64,000 bases of DNA, taken from IMG/VR virus record IMGVR_UViG_3300035698_022475, positions 49,459 through 113,458 of that record; one strand, written 5' to 3'. Below, in pieces: positions 49,728-56,183 of the stretch; the stretch's first letter is position 1; the number at the start of each line of letters is the position of its first letter. Below the pieces are notes generated by a model. It was not told the DNA's origin. It saw only the letters and a list, made by a program, of their open reading frames with translations, and searched no databases. This DNA is from a virus. Position numbers and translations under genes: made by a program.

Positions 49728-49908
49728 TATACCACTCGTATATCCCTCGGAGACGTGAGGAGTGGGGCACCTGGTGGTGCAAAAAGAGAAAGGATTCATA
49801 GCACCTCAGTGTGGGCATCCAGTAGTAAAATCTAAACTCAACGCAGTAGGTGCTGGTGATATGTGGGTGTCTTACAGTTAGCACCTCAACACTAGAGAAG
49901 TGGACCAT
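49714..49908 (-). CDS. Met-x-His family protein (64 aa, MVHFSSVEV)
   Basis: Begins MVHFSSVEVLTVRHP. Alignable along its whole length with the upstream neighbour: FRFYY, then ESFLFL, then RGIYEWY. Clear tandem duplicate. Confidence 0.72.
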   Translation of the reverse strand: MVHFSSVEVLTVRHPHITSTYCVEFRFYYWMPTLRCYESFLFLHHQVPHSSRLRGIYEWYNAPR

Positions 49909-50114
49909 CAGAAAATCCTCCCCCAAGTCAACGACTCGTACCACCGGTATATCCAACGAAGACACGGGCCGTGGAGTACCTCGTTGTACCGATAGAGAAA
50001 GGACTCGGCAATACGTAACTTCCCAATGCGCGAGAGGTCTATGTAGAAAAATCTGAAGTCGATGGCGTAAGGACGTTTTAGCCTTACCAGCTCGAGCCCT
50101 GAGAAATGCTCCAT
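49908..50114 (-). CDS. Met-x-His family protein (68 aa, MEHFSGLEL)
   Basis: Begins MEHFSGLELVRLKRP. FRFFY, ESFLY and RWIYRWYESL match the following paralogue in order and spacing. The ATG comes directly after the TTTACGACGTAAA palindrome. Confidence 0.72.
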   Translation of the reverse strand: MEHFSGLELVRLKRPYAIDFRFFYIDLSRIGKLRIAESFLYRYNEVLHGPCLRWIYRWYESLTWGRIF

Positions 50115-50115
50115 C

Positions 50116-50128
50116 TTTACGTCGTAAA
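50116..50128. repeat. TTTACGTCGTAAA palindrome, copy 3
   Basis: The dyad covers the stop codon of the upstream gene (50117-50404) and ends one base before the next ATG (50114). Confidence 0.5.
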
Positions 50129-50404
50129 CCCAAAGGCGGCGATTACACAGCCCAGTGGTTTTACGTTTGGGGGAATAGAGTGCCGGGTGAGTCTACCCTC
50201 ATAAGACCCATCCGGACGAGGATACGGCTTAGCAATAGTCTTGTGCACTGGGACGGGGCAGATAAACTGGGGAGCCTCTTCTAGAAGGCCTATGCTGCTT
50301 GTGACGCTTGTACCAGCCCCTTCGTGAGTATAGAGAGCCACAACCTGGATGACGTTGTCGAGATCCCTGTCCAAAGGACGCTGAGACATTAGGATAAAAT
50401 GCAT
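50117..50404 (-). CDS. Unknown small protein at the head of a Met-x-His unit (95 aa)
   Basis: AAAGGAGG precedes ATG 50404. Begins MHFILMSQRPLDRD, so the His is at position 2 instead of 3. Beta-rich with several prolines. First gene of the transcript from promoter 50428-50436. Confidence 0.62.
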   Translation of the reverse strand: MHFILMSQRPLDRDLDNVIQVVALYTHEGAGTSVTSSIGLLEEAPQFICPVPVHKTIAKPYPRPDGSYEGRLTRHSIPPNVKPLGCVIAAFGFTT

Positions 50405-50427
50405 CCTAAACCTCCTTTCGTTATTGA

Positions 50428-50436
50428 TTTATACCA
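50428..50436 (-). promoter_or_regulatory. Extended -10 promoter
   Basis: Minus-strand CTTTTGG followed by TATAAA, 23 bp before ATG 50404. The leader has AAAGGAGG. Confidence 0.62.
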
Positions 50437-50447
50437 AAAGAAGGTCG

Positions 50448-50771
50448 CTACTTGAGGCCAGAGGCCTTTCCTGCTGTAGGCATCGGCAGCTTGGGTGGTG
50501 TGGCCGCTTTCACGGGCCCCATCTTATTCGCGATAGTCGTGGACGGGAGAGTAACCTGTTGTGCCGACATAGGCGGAGTCAGCTTCGGTCTCTGCCCCGT
50601 ATTACTCGGCATTGTAGTTTTCGGAGTTGTGAAGTTTGCCTTGAGAGGCGACGGTGCACGAGTGACACTCCTCCCCAATCCTGCTGGAGTTCCGGTGCCG
50701 GTTCCGAAGCTCATGCCGGCAGCGACCTTGGCTATGACTTCGTCGGCTATTTGTGATGCTGTTTTTTTCAT
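50448..50771 (-). CDS. Protein with MKKTxSQIADEV N-terminal motif (107 aa)
   Basis: ATG 50771 overlaps the upstream stop (ATGA). MKKTASQIADEVIAKV is nearly identical to the start of the gene at 27267. The remainder is Pro/Thr/Ala/Lys-rich and probably disordered. The shared helix may direct both proteins to one partner. Confidence 0.65.
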   Translation of the reverse strand: MKKTASQIADEVIAKVAAGMSFGTGTGTPAGLGRSVTRAPSPLKANFTTPKTTMPSNTGQRPKLTPPMSAQQVTLPSTTIANKMGPVKAATPPKLPMPTAGKASGLK

Positions 50772-50938
50772 CGTAACCCCATAATCTCGTAATACGTAAA
50801 CATCCAGGCACCCGCACAGAGCAGGTAGATCACGGGAGGCTTGATATCTCCACCCTCCCACGTCAGCAACAAGAGAAGGGACGCTACAACAGCGCCAAAC
50901 ACGGAGCCCCAGAAAAGTCGTTTGTTTCTCTTCTTCAT
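50768..50938 (-). CDS. Small two-helix membrane protein, probably leaderless (56 aa)
   Basis: MKKRNKRLFW, then two hydrophobic segments (about 10-26 and 34-50). The ATG lies seven bases after a TATACT -10 box and has no Shine-Dalgarno, so transcription and translation would start together. The stop overlaps the next start. Confidence 0.65.
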   Translation of the reverse strand: MKKRNKRLFWGSVFGAVVASLLLLLTWEGGDIKPPVIYLLCAGAWMFTYYEIMGLR

Positions 50939-50945
50939 GTCTCAA

Positions 50946-50951
50946 AGTATA
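50946..50951 (-). promoter_or_regulatory. -10 element of a leaderless unit
   Basis: TATACT on the minus strand, with TG two bases upstream. The next ATG is seven bases on. It follows directly on the terminator at 50960-50990. Confidence 0.55.
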
Positions 50952-50959
50952 GGCAGAAA

Positions 50960-50990
50960 CCAAAAGAAACGGAAGGGCTAAGCCCCTCCC
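50960..50990 (-). terminator. Terminator of the gene at 51002
   Basis: GGAGGGGCT pairs with AGCCCTTCC (50971-50989), followed by GTTTCTTTTGG on the minus strand. Confidence 0.72.
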
Positions 50991-51001
50991 GCTCCTACGG
51001 G

Positions 51002-51388
51002 CTAGAGCCGCATGAAGGCTCTCTCAATGTCGCAGGTCTGCTCGTGTGTGAGGCCGGGACGCTGTTGTGCTTCGTACAATTGCTGGCCGTCGACGCGCTC
51101 GAGGCCCAGCCGAAAGGACTCCTCGATGGTGAGCAGCCTCAGCTTGGTACCAGACCAGTAGTAGGCCCGTAAGGGTTTGTCCTTCTTCCAGACGGATACG
51201 ACGCCATCTTCATTCCTGGCCACCCTGAGTATTATACCCGACTCACTCTCCTGCATTACCGACCCCAGAGTCTCAGGGCTGCACTGCGCAGGCTTGACCC
51301 TCTTGTAGGTCCGCTCCTTCGAATTGACCGTAAGAAAGCCGTTCTCCTTCATCTCGGCACGTACAAAGCGTGCTTCCTTGGATGCCAT
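51002..51388 (-). CDS. Unknown protein (128 aa)
   Basis: AAAGGAGG precedes ATG 51388. N-terminal half basic and strand-like, C-terminal part helical. It is a one-gene unit between a promoter and a terminator. Confidence 0.62.
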   Translation of the reverse strand: MASKEARFVRAEMKENGFLTVNSKERTYKRVKPAQCSPETLGSVMQESESGIILRVARNEDGVVSVWKKDKPLRAYYWSGTKLRLLTIEESFRLGLERVDGQQLYEAQQRPGLTHEQTCDIERAFMRL

Positions 51389-51416
51389 GTCACACCTCCT
51401 TTTAGGTTGTCATGTT

Positions 51417-51425
51417 CTTGTACCA
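51417..51425 (-). promoter_or_regulatory. Extended -10 promoter
   Basis: Minus-strand TGG followed by TACAAG, about 30 bp before ATG 51388. The same nine-base core TGGTACAAG occurs at 59988-59996. Confidence 0.5.
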
Positions 51426-51430
51426 CAACG

Positions 51431-51757
51431 TCAGGGGCGATACCCAGCCTTGCGGTTCGTCACATTATGTTCTTGCTCAAGCATCTCGTACTGGCCATTA
51501 GGCCAACGACGCCTCACGTGAACCACAACAGTAAACGTACGTGGGCACAGAAACGCTAACGCCGCCAACCGCAAGTCCGATAGGCTCCGAAGTTTTTGGA
51601 TAAGCATCTGGGTCGGAGGAAAGCCTCCAAAGTACTCATACCGCGAGTGGTTATTACTCGGAGTAACGTAATTAATATGTCCTTCACACAGCGACGTACG
51701 ATTACGGTCTTTGGCGTCGAAGCTGTACGCCACACGGATAGTATCAAACTGTAGCAT
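51431..51757 (-). CDS. Met-x-Gln variant of the array family (108 aa, MLQFDTIRV)
   Basis: Begins MLQFDTIRVAYSFD: the family's [FY][DE] after position 3, but Gln instead of His. VVVHVRRRWPNG near the end is strand-like. It overlaps the upstream gene by 14 nt. Confidence 0.6.
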   Translation of the reverse strand: MLQFDTIRVAYSFDAKDRNRTSLCEGHINYVTPSNNHSRYEYFGGFPPTQMLIQKLRSLSDLRLAALAFLCPRTFTVVVHVRRRWPNGQYEMLEQEHNVTNRKAGYRP

Positions 51758-52082
51758 CGAAGGGATACGACCTTTCCGGCTGCAACTCGAAGATATGTAC
51801 GGTTTGGGTGCCGTTGTCGATAACTGCTCCGCCGAGGTATCTGAAACGCTGGGGATTAAGCACCTCGCCGTAAACCGGCCTCAAGCAATAACCCTGAGTG
51901 GCCAAGTATAGATCTACGGGTACCGCCCCCACTTCGTCAACCGGCGCCCAGTACACAACTGCGGGAGTGTTCCCTTCTGTGCAAACCCCGACAAGAATTG
52001 AACCTTTGGGGAATTGCTCTGTGACGGGGCCGTTGCTAGTGTAGAGAGGAAGTACCGAGAGGGTGTACTCAGTCTGTGACAT
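51744..52082 (-). CDS. Unknown beta-rich protein (112 aa)
   Basis: Begins MSQTEYTLSVLPLYTSNG. Regular strand pattern with Gly/Asn/Pro turns and no charged helices. No signature or motif recognised. Confidence 0.6.
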   Translation of the reverse strand: MSQTEYTLSVLPLYTSNGPVTEQFPKGSILVGVCTEGNTPAVVYWAPVDEVGAVPVDLYLATQGYCLRPVYGEVLNPQRFRYLGGAVIDNGTQTVHIFELQPERSYPFDATV

Positions 52083-52704
52083 CCACGAGGCCGGTGCTGG
52101 TCAGGAGCCGTCCCTGGGGATCGGTCTGATAGAAATTGTTCTCACAGGCACCGTACTCCACCTTCCATGTGCCGGCATCAACGTCCCACTCGGCGTGCGC
52201 TGTGCACAGCATGTCGGTAGCACCTTCGCCCTCGGTAAGCAGCTCACCGGAGAGGGGGTCACGGCGTCGGAACCTGGTGCCCTCTTTGAGTTGACTCCAG
52301 TACCCCGACTTCCACTCGTGTGACCCTGCATTCCACACCTCGAGCATGACAGGAGGATTCACCTTCACGTCGGGATCCTCATGGGGCGGCAGGCCCTGGG
52401 CGTAGGCTGTTGCCAAACGCTGCAGCGCTTCGCTCTGCTCTTTGGAGTCATGCAGCTCCTTGTGGAGACGCTGTGACTCGATGTAGTCGTGGTTGAAGAG
52501 AAGCGCGTGATGTACGCCCTCGTTGACCCGCGGACTTGAATGCGGGACTTCCCGAAGACGATACTCCGGCGGGAGCACGAGGTGCAGAAGGCCGGGTGTG
52601 GCCTTGAGGTCAAGAGTAAGTACGAGCTTGCTGTCCACGATGACCTTGACAGGCCCCTCGACAGACTCGGTTTTGAATTCAACAATTGTGGGATCAATGT
52701 CCAT
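52069..52704 (-). CDS. Unknown two-part protein (211 aa)
   Basis: ATG 52704 (MDIDPTIVEF) has AGGAGG upstream and is preferred over an upstream in-frame start. Residues 1-65 look like a beta domain, 75-115 a helix, and 125-211 a second beta domain with two Cys. Function unknown. Confidence 0.6.
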   Translation of the reverse strand: MDIDPTIVEFKTESVEGPVKVIVDSKLVLTLDLKATPGLLHLVLPPEYRLREVPHSSPRVNEGVHHALLFNHDYIESQRLHKELHDSKEQSEALQRLATAYAQGLPPHEDPDVKVNPPVMLEVWNAGSHEWKSGYWSQLKEGTRFRRRDPLSGELLTEGEGATDMLCTAHAEWDVDAGTWKVEYGACENNFYQTDPQGRLLTSTGLVDVTD

Positions 52705-52966
52705 TGTTTTCCTCCTGGTTTGGCTTAACGTGTCTAAACGTATACACACGTTCTTTGAAAGTAAAGGAGCGTCGAAACATAATATTAGAGTACATGTGGG
52801 TCGTCGCTGACGAGTAGATGTCTCGGGGCATGAGGACATGTAAGTGAAGAGACCGGGGAAGCTGGCTATTACGAATAATAGTGTACTCTCCTTCCCTTGA
52901 TCCGGGGACGTCGTAAGTCAGAAGTACGTGGATACCTTCACCCCCGAGAATGCCTACGTGCCGCAT
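52694..52966 (-). CDS. Met-x-His family protein (90 aa, MRHVGILGG)
   Basis: Begins MRHVGILGGEGIHVLLTYDV. Regular strands, then a basic stretch. Overlaps the next gene by 11 nt and the previous by 13. Confidence 0.68.
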   Translation of the reverse strand: MRHVGILGGEGIHVLLTYDVPGSREGEYTIIRNSQLPRSLHLHVLMPRDIYSSATTHMYSNIMFRRSFTFKERVYTFRHVKPNQEENNGH

Positions 52967-53193
52967 CGGCTTGCTATGCCCCGGGCAAGCGCGGCCACCC
53001 TCTTGGCTCCTGTGTCACCAAAGCGGTCAACGTAAGCAAGATATGGGCTACAAGGGTTAAAGGGAAGCTTAATAATGTTGTAGATACGAGGGCCTATCAG
53101 GAGGGAATAGAAGCCAGGGGCTTCACTAGTATCCCACATCCACACATAAAGCTCGCCGAAAGAGTTCAGTTTAGCTTGTTCAAAGTGCATCAT
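52954..53193 (-). CDS. Met-x-His family protein (79 aa, MMHFEQAKL)
   Basis: Begins MMHFEQAKLNSFGELYVWMW; the second ATG is a possible alternative start. LYVWMWDTS matches the aromatic strand of other members. Its start overlaps the upstream stop. Confidence 0.68.
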   Translation of the reverse strand: MMHFEQAKLNSFGELYVWMWDTSEAPGFYSLLIGPRIYNIIKLPFNPCSPYLAYVDRFGDTGAKRVAALARGIASRCGT

Positions 53194-53372
53194 CAAAGCC
53201 CCCGCGGCATCGGAATTAAGCCTGTGTGGATAAGCTTCTCCAATACTTCTTTTGTGAGAGTATCTTCCGGATTATCGAGGAAGATCGATTGAAAGCTCCA
53301 ACCCGATCTTGAGTCTCTGAACCGGTAGGCGACCCCGCCTGGAGCGGAGACAGTGCCTTCGTAATGTTTCAA
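53193..53372 (-). CDS. Met-x-His family protein, TTG start (59 aa, MKHYEGTVS)
   Basis: The frame has no ATG near its beginning. A TTG that overlaps the upstream stop (TTGA) gives MKHYEGTVSAPGGVAYRF, fitting the array. GWSFQSIFLD follows, then a helical end. It fills an otherwise empty 175-nt interval. Confidence 0.68.
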   Translation of the reverse strand: MKHYEGTVSAPGGVAYRFRDSRSGWSFQSIFLDNPEDTLTKEVLEKLIHTGLIPMPRGL

Positions 53373-53578
53373 AATACCCTCGGGCGACCTAGTTGCGCCC
53401 GGATGAAGTTCGACATCTCTTCTCCCATCGCAGCCTCCATAGCGGTTTGGGTGCGGGTGACGTAGGGACCTTCTGTGATTTGTCCAGCTCCGTGCTTGTG
53501 AGTTATCTCAACCCACGAGTACTTGGACCTTGTAGGAATAAGGGGATGCTGGAGGTATTTGCAGTCGAAGTGTCTCAT
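53369..53578 (-). CDS. Met-x-His family protein (69 aa, MRHFDCKYL)
   Basis: Begins MRHFDCKYLQHPLIP. KYSWVEITH is the aromatic strand. The end is a Met/Ala/Glu helix and a basic tail. Confidence 0.7.
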   Translation of the reverse strand: MRHFDCKYLQHPLIPTRSKYSWVEITHKHGAGQITEGPYVTRTQTAMEAAMGEEMSNFIRAQLGRPRVF

Positions 53579-53581
53579 TCG

Positions 53582-53710
53582 TCAAACCGCCCATGAACCA
53601 GGATCGAGATAGTGCTCTGTAACCCTGGACCCACCTACCGCCCCCCCGGCACGCCAAGAGAGCACCCACAAATACTTAAAGAAAGGGCGTCGCCCATCAA
53701 AGTGTCTCAT
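53582..53710 (-). CDS. Met-x-His family protein, shortest (42 aa, MRHFDGRRP)
   Basis: ATG 53710 gives MRHFDGRRPFFKYLWVLSW, then a Gly-rich turn and a third strand. At 42 residues it shows the minimal body of the family: signature, aromatic strand, turn, strand. Confidence 0.68.
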   Translation of the reverse strand: MRHFDGRRPFFKYLWVLSWRAGGAVGGSRVTEHYLDPGSWAV

Positions 53711-53891
53711 TGGATTCCTCCTCTCTTCGCCGCAGGCGAGCAGCGCACACAGGACTGAGACCATATTTTCCGATTGAGTGAGGATAATACATTGAGTAAA
53801 TGAGTCGCCAATTCCGCGGCCCGCGCCTGGTCCAGCGTACAGCCCAATTAGCGCCGCCGCCGTCAGGGTCTAATGAATCAAAATGCCTCAT
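53697..53891 (-). CDS. Met-x-His family protein (64 aa, MRHFDSLDP)
   Basis: Begins MRHFDSLDPDGGGANWAVRW. WRLIYSMYYP is a further strand and the tail is Arg/Glu-rich. Overlaps both neighbours by 14 nt. Confidence 0.7.
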   Translation of the reverse strand: MRHFDSLDPDGGGANWAVRWTRRGPRNWRLIYSMYYPHSIGKYGLSPVCAARLRRREEESNETL

Positions 53892-54207
53892 GGTCCCTCC
53901 TTTCTACCTTTTGGATACTACCATTAAAGTGGTCTCGGACAACATCATCTCCCACATGGACACTGCCGCCCGCAACCGCCCAGTAGGTTTGTATGGATCT
54001 GACACAGTCAGGAAACAGAGGAGCTATCAGCGCTTCCGATATCTCGGCCTGGTCCCAGCCTTCTAACGAGGGGTCGTTAGCCTGAAAGCTACACTCGGCG
54101 ATAAAGTCACACCCTCGGGAGCCGCTGTAGTAGATCTCGACGAGTCCGCGAGCATTCGCTCCCCAGTTTCCCTCGCAGAAGCATTCTTGCAGATGAACTT
54201 GAAACAT
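53878..54207 (-). CDS. Met-x-Gln variant of the array family (109 aa, MFQVHLQEC)
   Basis: AGGAG precedes ATG 54207. MFQVHLQECFCEGNWG keeps the pattern of a short strand after Met but has Gln at position 3. Longer and more acidic than its neighbours, four Cys. Confidence 0.62.
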   Translation of the reverse strand: MFQVHLQECFCEGNWGANARGLVEIYYSGSRGCDFIAECSFQANDPSLEGWDQAEISEALIAPLFPDCVRSIQTYWAVAGGSVHVGDDVVRDHFNGSIQKVERRDHEAF

Positions 54208-54237
54208 TAGTAATCTCCTAAAGAGTGAATCATATTC

Positions 54238-54459
54238 TCACCACCCAAGCATATCGTCAGGCTGCCAGTGAAAAGGGTGTACACGCAGAACGCTACCTGT
54301 AGTCATCACTCCGGTTACTACTTGAGGCGCTCTGATACTGTACAGCTCTCCAATCACTCGTCCACGGGAAATATTTCTGTATAAGATTACGACGGAATAC
54401 TTGGTGTAGGCCGCCATCTCCCCTGCGATGCTGGGCTCGGCGTGGTAAACGTGAATCAT
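54238..54459 (-). CDS. Met-x-His family protein (73 aa, MIHVYHAEP)
   Basis: Begins MIHVYHAEPSIAGEM. Two strands (YSVVILYRN) and a C-terminal block TTGSVLRVHPFHW shared with the next two genes. Confidence 0.7.
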   Translation of the reverse strand: MIHVYHAEPSIAGEMAAYTKYSVVILYRNISRGRVIGELYSIRAPQVVTGVMTTGSVLRVHPFHWQPDDMLGW

Positions 54460-54668
54460 GTCCTTACCCCCTTGTGAATAGTTAAGGGTACGCAGTTCCA
54501 GCGCCGGCTGGGTTGTCGGAGGACGCTACCCGTAGCGCGCACCTCGTAGCGCCGCAGCTCCATTCCAATCGTTGTTACAACCGGATGCCATGTTACTATG
54601 AATGTATATATAGCTCCGGTGGAATATGTCATTATCGGAATAGCTTTAGTGTGTTCAATGTGAATCAT
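54456..54668 (-). CDS. Met-x-His family protein (70 aa, MIHIEHTKA)
   Basis: ATG 54668 gives MIHIEHTKAIPIMTYS. The block YEVRATGSVLRQPSRRW corresponds to the downstream paralogue's TTGSVLRVHPFHW, so the two are sister genes. Confidence 0.7.
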   Translation of the reverse strand: MIHIEHTKAIPIMTYSTGAIYTFIVTWHPVVTTIGMELRRYEVRATGSVLRQPSRRWNCVPLTIHKGVRT

Positions 54669-54898
54669 CTCGACCACGCCGCTACTGAGGATACCAAAAT
54701 CCAGTGCTTGGGGGCTATTCGAAGAATACTCCCCGCCCTCCTCCCACTACCCGCACCCAAAGGAGCACAAATGGTCCAATTATCGATGCGCCTTGGCGCA
54801 GGATCTGCGGAGTTATAGTACTCAAGACGAAGAGCGTATATTGACGAAAAGCTATTATGTCGAAGAGTAGTAAGACCGCGGGGGCTTACGTGAATCAC
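54665..54898 (-). CDS. Met-x-His family protein, GTG start (77 aa, MIHVSPRGL)
   Basis: GTG 54898 (GGTGGG upstream) gives MIHVSPRGLTTLRH. RAGSILRIAPKHW matches the GSVLR block of the two following genes. Confidence 0.68.
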   Translation of the reverse strand: MIHVSPRGLTTLRHNSFSSIYALRLEYYNSADPAPRRIDNWTICAPLGAGSGRRAGSILRIAPKHWILVSSVAAWSR

Positions 54899-55155
54899 GG
54901 TCCCACCAATACGCGATACCAAAGCTCCGTCTTATACCAATTATCCGCGTTGGGAGGGACAACGTAGTCGTAGTATTCTGTATAGACGGCGCCTGGGGAT
55001 AGCCCCCTGAGTCCCCTATAGTGGAACTCGAAAACAACAGTAGCAGGACGAGGAGGTGAAGGGGCCTTAACGCGTTTACCTGTATTAATACTGTGCACCG
55101 CCGGTCGACCTGGCCGTGGGAGCGTACGCTCTTTAAGATACGCTGTCACGAACAT
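54895..55155 (-). CDS. Unknown protein next to the array (86 aa)
   Basis: GAGG lies seven bases before ATG 55155 (MFVTAYLKERT). TVVFEFHYRGLRG and YTEYYDYVVPP suggest a beta structure like the neighbours', but the His signature is absent. Possibly a distant relative. Confidence 0.6.
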   Translation of the reverse strand: MFVTAYLKERTLPRPGRPAVHSINTGKRVKAPSPPRPATVVFEFHYRGLRGLSPGAVYTEYYDYVVPPNADNWYKTELWYRVLVGP

Positions 55156-55867
55156 CGGGGAGCCTCTTGAGCCCACGCACGATACTCTTTGCGTGGAAGG
55201 TCACACGCCGATCACCCGGGTAAACGACTGCGGAGATTGCTTGTATTGTGGTATTCCACTCAGCACGCTCGGCCTCCAACGCCGCGACGCGCTTCTCCAA
55301 CTCCTGCTGGTCATCGCAGGGGGCGCCGGGCTCGTGCACCCACTTACGGGCTATCTCACACAGGGCCACAAACACTGCATCTTTGTCACGCTCCAGATGT
55401 CCCAGCTTGTAGTAGGACACCATGTCAGGATGTGTCTTGGCTTCAGGGTCACGAACCTCCCCGTAAACCCATCCCATCTTTTCGTAGGCTTTCATCCAGT
55501 CCTGATGCAGAGCTGCAGCGTTGCTGCTACGGCCAGGCCCCATCTGTTTCTCGATGACTTTCTCGAACTGCTCACGGAAAGCCAGCTCACGGTCGTCGTA
55601 GGGCTCGGGGACTATGGGAGCCTCCGCGGCTGCCGCAGCAATACGAGTTCCCTCGTAAACGAACTTGGCTCTTCTGTAATTCAGACTCATGACTTTTTCC
55701 TCCCGAACGTGCAGGGGCTCCATCGTACAACCCCGACAGACAGCCCGGCACGCAGGAGGCCAGTCATGGCAACGCGCCTCGTACTCCAACTCTCCGCCTT
55801 CGGGAGCCTCGCCTACTCCGACAGTTTGTCCACAATGAGCACACTCACCTATCTTACTCGTCTCCAT
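55133..55867 (-). CDS. Zinc-finger and RyR-domain protein (244 aa)
   Basis: ATG 55867 (METSKIGECAHCG, AGGAG upstream) is preferred to a longer frame. Two Cys-x2-Cys pairs (ECAHC, VCRGC) bracket a zinc site at 9-48. At about 120-180 HQDWMKAYEKMGWVYG ... KTHPDMVSYYKL ... RDKDAVF is a full RyR domain. A coiled coil follows. Such phage RyR domains are thought to bind nucleotide-derived ligands, though this is not established. Confidence 0.75.
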   Translation of the reverse strand: METSKIGECAHCGQTVGVGEAPEGGELEYEARCHDWPPACRAVCRGCTMEPLHVREEKVMSLNYRRAKFVYEGTRIAAAAAEAPIVPEPYDDRELAFREQFEKVIEKQMGPGRSSNAAALHQDWMKAYEKMGWVYGEVRDPEAKTHPDMVSYYKLGHLERDKDAVFVALCEIARKWVHEPGAPCDDQQELEKRVAALEAERAEWNTTIQAISAVVYPGDRRVTFHAKSIVRGLKRLPDVRDSVS

Positions 55868-55868
55868 A

Positions 55869-56183
55869 TTACTTTCTCCTCTTTTTCTTTTGTTTGTTTC
55901 TTGAGCGCTGAGAAGCCGGCCACCATCGTCCACAACCTTTCTTGCTGAAACAAGCCAAGCTGCGCTGCCCGAAGGCTATCCAGATGGACAGCTTCTCACA
56001 CCCACAATAAGGGCATTTCACGTCAACTTCCCCCTCTCCGTGAGGGTCACAGAGGATGTTGAAGACATCCTTCGGCCCGTCCGCTCCGTCAATCAGGTTC
56101 TGCCAAAACTTCCTTGTCTGGAGCTTTTTGAACCATTTCATCTTTTCTTGTTGCCGTACTGTCTTGTAAGGCTCGTTTTGCAT
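55869..56183 (-). CDS. Zinc-ribbon-like basic protein (104 aa)
   Basis: CPYCGCE near 57 and a later C-x5-C (ACFSKKGC) suggest a zinc site; the end is very basic. GGAG lies ten bases before ATG 56183. An in-frame ATG at 56141 would reduce the overlap with the upstream gene from 95 to 53 nt. Confidence 0.6.
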   Translation of the reverse strand: MQNEPYKTVRQQEKMKWFKKLQTRKFWQNLIDGADGPKDVFNILCDPHGEGEVDVKCPYCGCEKLSIWIAFGQRSLACFSKKGCGRWWPASQRSRNKQKKKRRK

